Shown one piece after another: positions 20,376 to 29,341 of a stretch of 64,000 bases of DNA. Location: the NCBI GenBank assembly GCA_905142475.1, contig LR990730.1, positions 3,410,001-3,474,000 on the forward strand. Direction: 5' to 3'. The translations under genes and the position numbers were made by a program. The first letter of the stretch is position 1, and each line of letters opens with the position of its first letter. The notes beneath the pieces are model-generated. The model saw only the letters and a program-made list of their open reading frames with translations. It made no database searches and was not told the origin of the DNA. Origin of the DNA: Xanthomonas hydrangeae. GTDB taxonomy: Bacteria; Pseudomonadota; Gammaproteobacteria; Xanthomonadales; Xanthomonadaceae.

Positions 20376-20969
20376 ATGAAAAGCATCTGCGTCTACTGCG
20401 GTTCCAATGCCGGCAACAAACCCGCCTACGCCGAGCGCGCCACTGCGCTGGGTCAGCGCATCGCCGAGCAGGGCTTGCGCCTGGTCTATGGCGGCGGCAA
20501 CGTCGGCTTGATGGGCACCGTGGCAAATGCGGTGCTGGCGGCGGGCGGCGAAGTCACCGGGGTGATTCCGCAGCAGCTGGCCGATTGGGAAGTGGCTCAC
20601 CGCGGGCTGACCACGCTGGAAATCGTCGGCTCCATGCATGAGCGCAAGATGCGCATGTTCGAGCTGTCGGATGCTTTCGTCGCCCTGCCCGGCGGCTTCG
20701 GCACCATGGAAGAGATCTTCGAGATGCTGACCTGGCGCCAGCTTGGCATCGGCAACAAGCCCTGCGCGTTTCTGGATATCGAGAGCTTTTACGCACCGCT
20801 GATCGGCATGATCGATCGCATGGTCGAAGAGCGCTTCCTGCATCCGGACCAGCGCACCGACCTGTGGTACGGCAACGATCTGGCGCAGATGCTGGAGTGG
20901 ATGCAGCACTACACGCCGGCGCAGGCATCCAAGTGGATCGACGAGAAGCGCCGCTCCACACTGGTGTAA
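20376..20969 (+). CDS. LOG family protein (cytokinin riboside 5'-monophosphate phosphoribohydrolase-like)
   Basis: A 197-residue Rossmann-fold nucleoside-monophosphate phosphoribohydrolase. Diagnostic motifs are VYCGSNAG at the start, YGGGNVGLMG, the conserved Arg-containing MHERKMRMF and the signature PGGFGTMEE with its catalytic Glu. Plant LOG enzymes release active cytokinin. Bacterial relatives act on AMP or cytokinin nucleotides, and I cannot say which here. The ATG directly abuts the repeat at 20159-20375. Confidence 0.92.
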   Translation: MKSICVYCGSNAGNKPAYAERATALGQRIAEQGLRLVYGGGNVGLMGTVANAVLAAGGEVTGVIPQQLADWEVAHRGLTTLEIVGSMHERKMRMFELSDAFVALPGGFGTMEEIFEMLTWRQLGIGNKPCAFLDIESFYAPLIGMIDRMVEERFLHPDQRTDLWYGNDLAQMLEWMQHYTPAQASKWIDEKRRSTLV

Positions 20970-21100
20970 TCGACTGCTGTCCTTGACCGATGTGATCGGG
21001 CTGCACGAGGTGCGTCGTGCAGCCGCATGTGCGCGCAAGCTGCCAGCTTGCAACCGTAGTCACACTGGCCGCAGCGATAGGCATCACCGGCTCGCATAGA

Positions 21101-21703
21101 ATGGCGACGATGCTCGATACCCTCGCCGCTGACGCGCACCACAGCCTGGACATCAAGCACAGTCGCTTTCTGGCCAACGCTGCTGCATTGGACGCTCCCG
21201 CGCATGCGCTGGAGATCGTGCAGCGCGTGTCTGTTGCAGATGCCACCCACAACTGCTGGGCATACCGGTTTGGGCAGGAGTACCGCTCCAGCGACGACGG
21301 CGAGCCCAGCGGCACTGCCGGGCGGCCGATCCTGGCCGCCATCGATGGCCAGGGCTTTGATCGCGTGGTGGTGGTGGTCACGCGTTGGTACGGCGGTATC
21401 AAGCTGGGCGCCGGCGGGCTGGTACGTGCCTACGGTGGCGCAGCGGCCGAATGCCTGCGGCTGGCGACACGGCAGCCATTGATCGCGTTGTCGCTGCTCG
21501 ACCTGCAGTGCCAGTTCGACGACCTGGGCCTGGTGCATGCCGCACTGAGCGCGTTCCATGCCGACAAGCTGGATGAACATTTCGACGCCAATGGCGCCGC
21601 GCTACGCGTGCAATTGCCTGCCGATCAACTGGCTGGCTTGAAAACCCGCCTGTGCGACGCCACTCGCAACCGTGTCCACCTCTCAACACCGGAAGCCGCA
21701 TGA
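21101..21703 (+). CDS. YigZ/IMPACT family protein
   Basis: About 200 residues. The IMPACT N-terminal domain is clear (SLDIKHSRFLANAAAL, ATHNCWAYRFG, SSDDGEPSGTAGRPIL, VVVVVTRWYGGIKLGAGGL, VRAYGGAA), followed by the short YigZ C-terminal domain. The family is linked to translation control in eukaryotes and has no settled bacterial role. The frame is open from 21017, but MATMLDTL at 21101 (or ATG 21110) is where family homology begins. The stop overlaps the ABC exporter start by ATGA. Confidence 0.9.
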   Translation: MATMLDTLAADAHHSLDIKHSRFLANAAALDAPAHALEIVQRVSVADATHNCWAYRFGQEYRSSDDGEPSGTAGRPILAAIDGQGFDRVVVVVTRWYGGIKLGAGGLVRAYGGAAAECLRLATRQPLIALSLLDLQCQFDDLGLVHAALSAFHADKLDEHFDANGAALRVQLPADQLAGLKTRLCDATRNRVHLSTPEAA

Positions 21704-23466
21704 ACCAGCCAGCCGCCAGGCCCAACCCATTGCGGAAGCTCGGCAGCCTGCGCACCTTGTGGCCGTTCGTACAACGCCAGCGCGGCTTGTTCGCCGCCTG
21801 GCTGATCGCGCTGGCAGTGTCTTCGGCCGCCACGCTGAGCCTGCCGGCAGCGGTCAAGCAGATGATCGACCACGGTTTCTCCGGCGGTTCTCAGATCAAT
21901 CAGGCCTTCGCGCTGTTGTTTGCGGTGGCGGTGGTGCTGGCACTGGCCACGGCCGCGCGCTTTTACTTCGTCGCGTTGCTGGGCGAAAAAGTCGTCGCCG
22001 ATCTACGCGGCCGGTTGTATGCGCATCTGATCGGGCTGGACGCCGGCTTTCATGATCGCAGCCGCAGCGGCGAGCTGGTCTCGCGCCTGTCGGCCGACAG
22101 CGAGCTGCTGCGTGGAGTGATCGGCACCACCATGTCGGTGGCGTTGCGCAGCTCGGTGACGGTGATCGGCAGCATGGTGATGCTGTTCGTCACCAGCCCG
22201 CGGCTGGCCGGGTTCACGCTGATCGGCATCCCGCTGGCAGTGCTGCCGATCGTGCTGGGCGCACGCCGCCTGCAGAAGATCTCGCGCGCGAGCCAGGACC
22301 GTGTGGCCGACGCCAACACGCTGGCCGCCGAAACGCTGGGCGCGGTGCGCACCGTGCAGGCGCATACGCGCGAAGGCTACGAAAGCCACCGTTTCAGCCA
22401 GGCCTTGCTGGCGGCGATCGAAACCGCGCGGCTGCGCATCCGCACCCAGGCCACCGTCACTGCGGTGGCGATCATGCTGATTTTCGGGGCGATCGTCGGG
22501 GTGCTGTGGCTGGGTGCGCACGATGTGATCGGCGGGCGCATGACGCCCGGCACGCTGGGGCAATTCGTGTTGTACGCGTTGATCGGCGGTGGTTCGGTCG
22601 GCGCATTGGCCGAGGTCTGGAACGAGTTGCAGCGCGCGGCCGGCGGCATGGGCCGCGTTGGCGAATTGCTCGACGAACAACCGGCCATCGTCGCACCGGC
22701 CACGCCGCAGCCATTGCCGCAGCCGCTGCGCGGTGCGATCCATTTCGATCAGGTGGTGTTTCATTATCCGCAGCGCCCCGATGCGCCTGCCCTGGATCAC
22801 TTCGATCTGCATGTCCTTCCGGGCGAAACCGTGGCGCTGGTCGGGCCCTCCGGCGCCGGCAAGAGCACGGTGCTGTCGATGTTGCTGCGTTTCCACGACC
22901 CTGTCAGCGGCAAGCTGCGCATCGACGATGTGGATCTGCGCGACACCGACCCGGTGCTGCTGCGCGAACGCATTGCCTTGGTGCCGCAGCAACCCACGCT
23001 GTTTGCCGCCAGCGCCGCCGACAACATCCGTTATGGGCGCCTGGAAGCGAGCGATGCGCAAGTGGAGGCCGCTGCCGTTGCCGCCGAAGCCGATGTCTTC
23101 ATCCGCGCCCTGCCCCAGGGCTATGCCAGCGAACTCGGCGAACGCGGCGCACGCCTGTCCGGCGGCCAGCAGCAGCGTGTGGCGATCGCGCGTGCATTGC
23201 TCAAGGACGCGCCGATCCTGCTGCTGGACGAGGCCACCAGCGCGCTGGACGCGCAAAGCGAGCGTGCCGTGCAGCAGGCGCTGGACCGGCTGATGGAAGG
23301 CCGCACAACGCTGGTCATCGCCCATCGCCTGGCCACCGTACTCAAGGCCGACCGCATCGTGGTGATGGATGCCGGCCGCATCGTCGCGCAGGGCACGCAT
23401 GCGCAATTGATTGCCGAAGGCGGCCTGTATGCAGAGCTGGCACGCCTGCAGTTCATCGATCAATGA
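21700..23466 (+). CDS. ABC exporter, fused membrane and ATPase domains (MsbA/lipid-exporter type)
   Basis: A 588-residue half-transporter. An N-terminal six-helix membrane domain (about 30-320) is followed by a fully intact ATPase: Walker A VGPSGAGKST near 381, Q-loop VPQQPTLFA, signature LSGGQQQR near 486, Walker B LLLLDEATSALD near 506 and H-loop VIAHRL. It probably works as a homodimer exporting a lipid or hydrophobic compound. It is translationally coupled to yigZ (4-base overlap). It could also be a heterodimer partner for the ATPase-dead ABC protein at 24572-26260, but a separate LysR gene lies between them. Confidence 0.92.
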   Translation: MNQPAARPNPLRKLGSLRTLWPFVQRQRGLFAAWLIALAVSSAATLSLPAAVKQMIDHGFSGGSQINQAFALLFAVAVVLALATAARFYFVALLGEKVVADLRGRLYAHLIGLDAGFHDRSRSGELVSRLSADSELLRGVIGTTMSVALRSSVTVIGSMVMLFVTSPRLAGFTLIGIPLAVLPIVLGARRLQKISRASQDRVADANTLAAETLGAVRTVQAHTREGYESHRFSQALLAAIETARLRIRTQATVTAVAIMLIFGAIVGVLWLGAHDVIGGRMTPGTLGQFVLYALIGGGSVGALAEVWNELQRAAGGMGRVGELLDEQPAIVAPATPQPLPQPLRGAIHFDQVVFHYPQRPDAPALDHFDLHVLPGETVALVGPSGAGKSTVLSMLLRFHDPVSGKLRIDDVDLRDTDPVLLRERIALVPQQPTLFAASAADNIRYGRLEASDAQVEAAAVAAEADVFIRALPQGYASELGERGARLSGGQQQRVAIARALLKDAPILLLDEATSALDAQSERAVQQALDRLMEGRTTLVIAHRLATVLKADRIVVMDAGRIVAQGTHAQLIAEGGLYAELARLQFIDQ

Positions 23467-23583
23467 CGCCGCGATGACAGCGGTTGTCTGGGTGACATGA
23501 CTGCCCGTCCGCTCACCGGTGCGTTGCCGGTGGTGCGATCCGAGTACTCCCGCAGTCACGCTGTGACGGTAACGAAGTGACGC

Positions 23584-24483
23584 ATGCCCCGCCCTAGAAC
23601 CACCATTCGCCAACTCAGTTACTTCGTCGCGCTCGCCGATACCGGAAGTTTCACCCGCGCCGCCGAGCAGATGGGCGTGTCGCAACCCTCGCTGTCCCAG
23701 CAGATCCGCGCCTTCGAAACCATCATCGGTGCAGCGCTGTTCGAGCGCGGCGTGCCGGCCATCCTGACGCCGCTGGGACGCGACCTGCTCGACCGCGCGC
23801 GCAGCATCCTGTTGGACGTGGCCGATCTGGAAGACGTGCGCGCCACCTCGGCCGACACCTTGATCGGCACCATTCGGCTGGGCGTGTCGCCGACGCTGGG
23901 CGCCTACCTGATGCCGAGCCTGGTCGCGCGCCTGCACCGCGAACACCCGGCGCTGCGCGTGCATGTGCGCGAGGGCTTGCCGACGGTGCTCGCCGCAGGC
24001 CTGGCCAGCGGCGTGCACGATCTGATCCTGGCGCAATTGCCGGTGGCTGGACGCGGCCTGCATAGCGAACGGCTGTTCCGCGAACCGCTGCATGTGACCA
24101 TGGCCGCCGATCACCCATTGCGTGCCAAGACCTTCATTACCCCAGCCGATCTGCGCGGCGCCAATTTGTTGACCTTGATGCCCGAATACCGTCTGGCCGA
24201 GCAGGTCGCGGCGATCGCCATGGACGTCGGCGCCAATGTCTTGCGCGATTACGAAGGCACCAGTCTGGATGCGATCCGGCAAATGGCCGGCATGGGCATG
24301 GGTCTTGCACTCTTGCCAGACCTGTATGTCCGCCAGGAAATCCGCGAGGGCGACGATGTCGTCGTTCGGCCGATCAAGGGCGGACGCTACTATAGGGAGA
24401 TCGGGCTGTTGTGGCGGCAAGGCGCAGGACGCGCGCCGGCCTTTGGTCTGATCGCCAATCTCCTGCGTGCGGTAGCCGCATAG
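23584..24483 (+). CDS. LysR-family regulator, OxyR-like sequence without cysteines
   Basis: A 299-residue LysR-type regulator. The winged HTH is at the N-terminus (TIRQLSYFVALADTGSFTRA, GVSQPSLSQQIRAFE), followed by a type 2 periplasmic-binding-like effector domain. The effector domain resembles OxyR/hydrogen-peroxide-inducible activators (MAADHPLRAK, EGTSLDAIRQMAGMGMGLAL), but no Cys occurs anywhere in the protein, so the OxyR disulfide switch is impossible. It lies directly upstream of the ABC-HlyD-TolC cluster on the same strand, which it may regulate. The inducer is unknown. Confidence 0.88.
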   Translation: MPRPRTTIRQLSYFVALADTGSFTRAAEQMGVSQPSLSQQIRAFETIIGAALFERGVPAILTPLGRDLLDRARSILLDVADLEDVRATSADTLIGTIRLGVSPTLGAYLMPSLVARLHREHPALRVHVREGLPTVLAAGLASGVHDLILAQLPVAGRGLHSERLFREPLHVTMAADHPLRAKTFITPADLRGANLLTLMPEYRLAEQVAAIAMDVGANVLRDYEGTSLDAIRQMAGMGMGLALLPDLYVRQEIREGDDVVVRPIKGGRYYREIGLLWRQGAGRAPAFGLIANLLRAVAA

Positions 24484-24571
24484 GAAAATCCTATGCGTCG
24501 AATAAGCGCTGCGGCCTTGTTCGCCAGCTGCAACTCGTCAATGCTTCATTGAACTCATCAACGGAAATCGA

Positions 24572-26260
24572 ATGGCGGGCAAGCAGATCGGATGGCGGGA
24601 AGCGGGAGCCTGGCTGGCGGAGATCGTCGGGCCGGACATGCCGTATGTGCGTCTGGCCATGGTGTATGGCGTGGCGATCAGCCTGCTGTCGCTGGCCACA
24701 CCGATCTCAGTGCAGTTGCTGATCAACAGCGTGGCCAACACCGCGCTGCCCGCGCCGCTGTGGACGCTGTCGAGCCTGCTGCTGGGGCTGTTGCTGCTGG
24801 TGGCCGGCCTGAGCGCGATGCGGGTGTGGGTCATGGCGCTGTTCGAGCGCCGCCTGTTTGCGCGCGTGGTCTCGGAGATCACGGTCCGCGCGGTACATGC
24901 GCAAAATCCGTTCTTCGCCGATCAGAACCGCGGCGACATGTTCAATCGCTACTTCGATTTGGTGGTGGTGCAAAAAGCCGTGCCGAGCCTGGCGATCGGC
25001 GCCTTCACCATCGTGCTGCAATCGGCGGTCGGGCTGATACTTACCAGCTTCTATCACCCGTTTTTTCTCGGTTTCAACGCGTTGTTGCTGCTGGTCATCT
25101 TCGGCATCTGGATGATCTGGTCGCGCGGTTCGATCCGCACTGCGGTCGATCTGAGCCATGCCAAGCACGAGGCCGCACGCTGGCTGGAAAGTGTCGGCGG
25201 CTCCAACGGCTTCTATAAATCCAGCCGCCATCTCAATTTCGCGATGGACCGCTCCGAAGCCGTCACTGCAGCTTATGTCGACCGGCACCGGCGCCATTTC
25301 CGCTACAGCTTCACGCAGACGGTGGCGTTTTTGCTGGTCTACGCGGTGGCCAGCGCAGCCTTGCTGGCGCTGGGCGGCAACCTGATCCTGCGCGGCGAGC
25401 TGTCGATCGGCCAGCTGGTCGCCGCCGAACTGATCCTCAGTGCGGTCTTCTACGGCATCTCGCAACTCGGTGGTTATCTGGACGCGTTTTACGACCTGGT
25501 GGCGAGCTCGGAAGAGCTGTCGCTGCTGTTTGCGATCCCGCAGGAACGCGCCGTCGTTGCGCGTGGCAAAACGCCTGGCAACAGCGCGGTGCGCCTGGAT
25601 GGCGTGGTGATCGACGGCGCACGTTTCGATTTTTCGCTGGCCGCTGGCGAGCAGCTGGTGACGATCGCCGATGGCGGTGCGGAGCGGCTGCTGGCGATGA
25701 TCCTCAAGCGCCACGTGGTGCCCGATCGCGGGCTGGTGATGGTGGGCGGCGCAGACATGGCCACCTTCGACATGTATCTGCTGCGCTCGGAAGTGACGGT
25801 GCTCGACCGGCCGACCATTGTCGAGGTCACCATCCGCGAATATCTGGCGCTGGCGTCTGCCGATGTGACTTCGGAGGCGATGCTGGAAGCGATCGATGCG
25901 GTTGGGTTACGCGGCCGCATCGCCGCACTCCCGCAAGGTCTCGATACGCGCCTGGCCGCATCGGGCTACCCGTTGTGGATCGGCGAAGTGATGGCGCTGA
26001 AGCTGGCCAATGCGCTGCTGGTACGCCCGCGCGTGCTGATGCTGGCGCAGGTGTACGATCTGATTCCCGCCGATCGGCTGACCGATGTATTGCGTCGCCT
26101 GAAAGATGCCGGCACCACGGTGCTGCTGTGCACCGGCAGGCCGGAAGACATCACCCTGGATGGCTGGTTCCACCTGCAGCCCGAGCGGCAGCAGCGCTTT
26201 GCCACGCGCGCCGAATTGATCGCAGCGACGCAGGAGGCGAACGATGCAGCACGCTCCTGA
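24572..26260 (+). CDS. ABC exporter-like protein with degenerate (ATPase-dead) nucleotide-binding domain
   Basis: A 562-residue protein with an N-terminal six-helix ABC exporter membrane domain (about 25-325) and a C-terminal domain that keeps the outline of an ABC ATPase but none of its catalytic motifs. The Walker A position reads GEQLVTIADGGAERLLAM (about 359-376; no GKS/T). The signature region reads SGYPLWIGEVMALKLANALL (no LSGGQ). Walker B reads RVLMLAQVYD (Asp-Glu replaced by Ala-Gln), and the H-loop reads LLCTGRPED (His lost). Typical spacer features such as LPQGLDTRL remain. The gene overlaps an HlyD-type adaptor by 17 bases, followed by a TolC-type gene, as in type I secretion. No C39 peptidase domain is present. 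Confidence 0.85.
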   Translation: MAGKQIGWREAGAWLAEIVGPDMPYVRLAMVYGVAISLLSLATPISVQLLINSVANTALPAPLWTLSSLLLGLLLLVAGLSAMRVWVMALFERRLFARVVSEITVRAVHAQNPFFADQNRGDMFNRYFDLVVVQKAVPSLAIGAFTIVLQSAVGLILTSFYHPFFLGFNALLLLVIFGIWMIWSRGSIRTAVDLSHAKHEAARWLESVGGSNGFYKSSRHLNFAMDRSEAVTAAYVDRHRRHFRYSFTQTVAFLLVYAVASAALLALGGNLILRGELSIGQLVAAELILSAVFYGISQLGGYLDAFYDLVASSEELSLLFAIPQERAVVARGKTPGNSAVRLDGVVIDGARFDFSLAAGEQLVTIADGGAERLLAMILKRHVVPDRGLVMVGGADMATFDMYLLRSEVTVLDRPTIVEVTIREYLALASADVTSEAMLEAIDAVGLRGRIAALPQGLDTRLAASGYPLWIGEVMALKLANALLVRPRVLMLAQVYDLIPADRLTDVLRRLKDAGTTVLLCTGRPEDITLDGWFHLQPERQQRFATRAELIAATQEANDAARS

Positions 26261-27329
26261 TCGCAACACGCACTTCCCCACCCTGGCGGCGATGCGCCCA
26301 CCCAGCATCGCCAAGGCGCTGGCGTGGATGCTGCTGATCGGCATTGCCATTGCCAGCGCGATCCTGGCGCTGGCGCCGTGGGTGCAGACCGCCAGCGGCA
26401 AGGGCCAGGTGGTGGCGCTGGATCCGGGCGACCGCCAGCAACAGGTCACCGCCTTCGTGCCCGGCCGGGTCGAGCGTTGGTATGTGCACGACGGCCAGCA
26501 TGTCTCGCGCGGCGATCCGATCGCGCGCGTCGGCGATCTGGATCCGGACCTGCTCACCCGCCTGGCCAGCGAACGTGCGCAGGTGCAGGCCGAGATCGCC
26601 GCGATCCAGCAATCGCGTGCGGTTGCCAGCATCGACGTGGCACGTAGCAGGCAATTGCTTGCCGAAGGGCTGGTCGGCCGCCGCGACTTCGAGCTGACCC
26701 AGATCAAGGTCGCCGAGGCCGACGCCAAGCTGGCCGAATCGCGCGCCAAGCTGACCCGTATCGACATCCAGTTGAACCGCCAGTCCGCACAGCTGGTGCG
26801 CGCACCGCGCGACGGCCGCGTGCAGCAGCTCAACGCCGCCAGCGGCAGCGCGATGGTCTCGCCCGGCACGGTGCTGGCGGTGATCGCGCCGGAGCGGGTG
26901 GAGCGCGCGGTCGAGTTGTACATCGACGGCCGCGACGTGCCGCTGATCCGCCCCGGCCGCCCGGTGCGGCTGGAGTTCGAAGGCTGGCCGGCGATCCAGT
27001 TCAGCGGCTGGCCGTCGGTGGCGCATGGCATGTTCGACGGCCGCGTGCGCGCGATCGACCCCAACGCCGCGTCCGATGGCCTGTTCCGCATCCTGGTCGA
27101 ACCGCAGCCGGGCAAGCCGGCCTGGCCGGCACGCGAGTTCGCCCGCCAGGGCGGCAAGGTGCGCGGCTGGGTGCAGGGCGAAACGGTGAAGGTCGGCTAC
27201 GAATTGTGGCGCCAGCTCAACAACTTCCCGCTGGAATTCGGCCGGCGCCCGGCAGCGGCGACGCAGGATGAGGGCAAAGCCAAACCGGCAGCGTCCAAGG
27301 CCGAAGACGACGAGACCGGCAAAAAATGA
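26244..27329 (+). CDS. HlyD-family periplasmic adaptor (membrane fusion protein)
   Basis: A 361-residue adaptor for a tripartite exporter. One membrane anchor lies at about residues 25-47, followed by a lipoyl half-motif (VVALDPGDRQQQVTAFVPGRV, then VHDGQHVSRGDPIARV), a coiled-coil region (about 85-170, rich in Ala, Glu, Arg) and the returning half (RAPRDGRVQQLNAASG). The tail is Lys/Glu-rich. It overlaps the ABC gene by 17 bases and the TolC gene by 4, so the three are one translational unit. The sequence fits type I secretion adaptors; the cargo is unknown. Confidence 0.88.
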   Translation: MQHAPDRNTHFPTLAAMRPPSIAKALAWMLLIGIAIASAILALAPWVQTASGKGQVVALDPGDRQQQVTAFVPGRVERWYVHDGQHVSRGDPIARVGDLDPDLLTRLASERAQVQAEIAAIQQSRAVASIDVARSRQLLAEGLVGRRDFELTQIKVAEADAKLAESRAKLTRIDIQLNRQSAQLVRAPRDGRVQQLNAASGSAMVSPGTVLAVIAPERVERAVELYIDGRDVPLIRPGRPVRLEFEGWPAIQFSGWPSVAHGMFDGRVRAIDPNAASDGLFRILVEPQPGKPAWPAREFARQGGKVRGWVQGETVKVGYELWRQLNNFPLEFGRRPAAATQDEGKAKPAASKAEDDETGKK

Positions 27330-28729
27330 TCCGCCGTCTTGTCTTCTTGCTGATCGCGCTCGCGCCGGGCGCGGCGGTGGCCCAAACCACTGCGCTGACC
27401 CTGGACGAAGTGCTGCAGTCCTCGGCTCGCTCCGCGCCGCAGATTGTCGAATCGCTGGCCAAGGTCCGTCAGGCCGAAGGCAAGGGCATGTCGGCCGATG
27501 GCGCGTTCGATACCGTGTTCGATATCGACGGCCGTTCGCGCGAGGCCGGCTATTACGACGGCAGCGCGATCGAAAGCACGGTCAAGCGGCCGTTCGATAA
27601 CAACGGCGGTTATTACTACGGTGGTTACCGCTCCTCGCGTGGTTCGTTCCCGGTCTACGAAGACAAGTCCTATACCGACCGCGGCGGCGAAGTAAAAGTG
27701 GGCGCGCTGTATGCGCTGTTGCGCGACCGCGTGGTCGACGAGCGTCGCACCAAACGCAGCGTTGCCAGCGCCGACATCGATGTCGCCCAGTACGAAGCCG
27801 AAATGGTGGCCATTGGCGTGCAGCGACGCGCGGTGGATGCTTACCAGAGCTGGGTCGCGGCCGGCCTGAAACTGCGCGCGTATAACGACCTGCTGCAACT
27901 GGCCGAGCAACGCCGCAACGCGATTTCGCGGCAGGTGACGCTGGGCGCGCGGCCGACCATCCTGCTGACCGAAAACGACCAGAACCTGGTACGCCGACGT
28001 GCGCTGGTGGTGCGTTCGGAGCAGGACTTCGCCAACGCGGCCAATGCCTTGTCGCTGTATCTGCGCGACGACACCGGCATGCCGCTGGTCGTCTCCAGCG
28101 AGCGCCTGCCGGCCGATACCTCGGCACTGGAAGGCCTGGCCGGCGCCAGCAAGATCACCGCACCGGTAGAGCGCCCTGATTACCGCGCCGTGTTGACCCG
28201 CATCGACCAGGCCACCGCGCGGCTGATGCTGGCGCAGAACGATCTCAAACCCCGCCTGGATGTGAGCCTGGAAGTCAGCAAGGATCTGGGAGAACCCGGC
28301 GTCGGCGGCCCGAACCGCTCGCCCACCGATGCCATCATCGGCTTCCGTTTCAGCGTGCCGCTGGAAAACCGTGCCGCCAAGGGCCGCGTTGCCGAAGCGC
28401 GCGCCGAGATCGAAGCGCTGGATCAACGCAGCCGTTACCTGCGCGACCAGATCTCGGTGGAAGTCGAGTCGGTGGTCATCTCGCTCAACGCCGCCGAGCG
28501 CCTGGCCAAGATCGCCGACGAAGAACGCAGCCTGGCCGACCGTCTCGCTGCGGCCGAGCGGCGCCGCTTCGAGCTGGGGTCGGGCGACTTCTTCCTGGTC
28601 AATCAGCGCGAAGAAACCGCCAACGATGCCCGTGTGCGCCTGATCGATGCACAGGCGCGGATTGCCTCGGCCCGCGCTGAGCTGGCAGCGGCCACGGCTG
28701 ATCGGGATGCGTTGCAGCTGAGTCGTTGA
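27326..28729 (+). CDS. TolC-family outer membrane efflux protein
   Basis: A 467-residue exported protein with signal peptide (MIRRLVFLLIALAPGAAVAQ). It has the duplicated helical pattern of TolC: TALTLDEVLQSSARSAPQI opens the first half, and AARLMLAQNDLKPRLDVSLE with a coiled helix region opens the second. A Tyr/Gly-rich insertion (GYYYGGYRSSRGSF) lies in the putative beta-barrel part of the first half. It would form the outer membrane exit of the ABC-HlyD-TolC assembly. Coupled to the HlyD gene by a 4-base overlap. Confidence 0.88.
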   Translation: MIRRLVFLLIALAPGAAVAQTTALTLDEVLQSSARSAPQIVESLAKVRQAEGKGMSADGAFDTVFDIDGRSREAGYYDGSAIESTVKRPFDNNGGYYYGGYRSSRGSFPVYEDKSYTDRGGEVKVGALYALLRDRVVDERRTKRSVASADIDVAQYEAEMVAIGVQRRAVDAYQSWVAAGLKLRAYNDLLQLAEQRRNAISRQVTLGARPTILLTENDQNLVRRRALVVRSEQDFANAANALSLYLRDDTGMPLVVSSERLPADTSALEGLAGASKITAPVERPDYRAVLTRIDQATARLMLAQNDLKPRLDVSLEVSKDLGEPGVGGPNRSPTDAIIGFRFSVPLENRAAKGRVAEARAEIEALDQRSRYLRDQISVEVESVVISLNAAERLAKIADEERSLADRLAAAERRRFELGSGDFFLVNQREETANDARVRLIDAQARIASARAELAAATADRDALQLSR

Positions 28730-28872
28730 GCCGGCGTCGTTCGAACTTTTCCGCATCGCGCAATGACGCCCGGGTAACACGTGCCTGCGCATGCTCGCCT
28801 CCACCGGCCCGGCGCCGGTCGTGCGGTCCCTGGCGGTTCGCACTGCGACCTTGGAATCTTTCGGAGGTGCGT

Positions 28873-29085
28873 ATGTCTTTTCGGCAATTTCCCGCAGTCG
28901 GTGCAGATGGCGAGTCTTACGTCATCATCGAATTCCGCGACGAGCTCGAATCCCCCGACGCGCAGCAAGCCCGCACGACCGCGCACACTGCGCCACGTTA
29001 CGAACTCCCCGATGGCCGCCACCTGCAACGGCAAGGCCAGCGCTTCGTCACCCAGGGTGGCGAGTTGCGGCTTTCGACGTCCTGA
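28873..29085 (+). CDS. Small conserved-looking hypothetical protein (70 aa)
   Basis: The ATG at 28873 follows a strong GGAGGT ribosome binding site at about 8 bases, the main support for this gene. The product (MSFRQFPAVGADGESYVIIE at the start, acidic and basic clusters after) has no signal, no membrane segment and no family that I recognise. It stands 143 bases after the TolC-family gene, and may be transcribed alone. Confidence 0.65.
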   Translation: MSFRQFPAVGADGESYVIIEFRDELESPDAQQARTTAHTAPRYELPDGRHLQRQGQRFVTQGGELRLSTS

Positions 29086-29149
29086 GATGGAGCTGGTCAT
29101 TTTTTGACCACACATGCCGCAGCCGTTGCAGCGCAATGGCTGCGCGCAG

Positions 29150-29197
29150 TTATCCACATGCTTGTGCAGATTTCATCCACACCCTGTGTGGATGAAA
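29150..29197. promoter_or_regulatory. DnaA box followed by perfect 12-bp hairpin
   Basis: A consensus DnaA box TTATCCACA lies at 29150-29158. Just downstream, TTTCATCCACAC (29171-29182) and GTGTGGATGAAA (29186-29197) form a perfect 12-bp stem with a 3-base loop whose arms contain another ATCCACA core. The 256-base gap between the small gene and tyrA holds nothing else I can identify. The hairpin may be a terminator (no T tract), or the cluster may bind DnaA. Both readings are inference. Confidence 0.45.
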
Positions 29198-29341
29198 CCA
29201 AGCGACAATCATCCAGGCGACAATCACTCGCGACGTCGACTCCTCGCCTACGACTGCAGTCAAACCACACATGATTGCTGCTCTCATCCCGGCAGCCCGA
29301 CACCAACATCGACATCGACCAACCGCACGCCGACCCTACCG

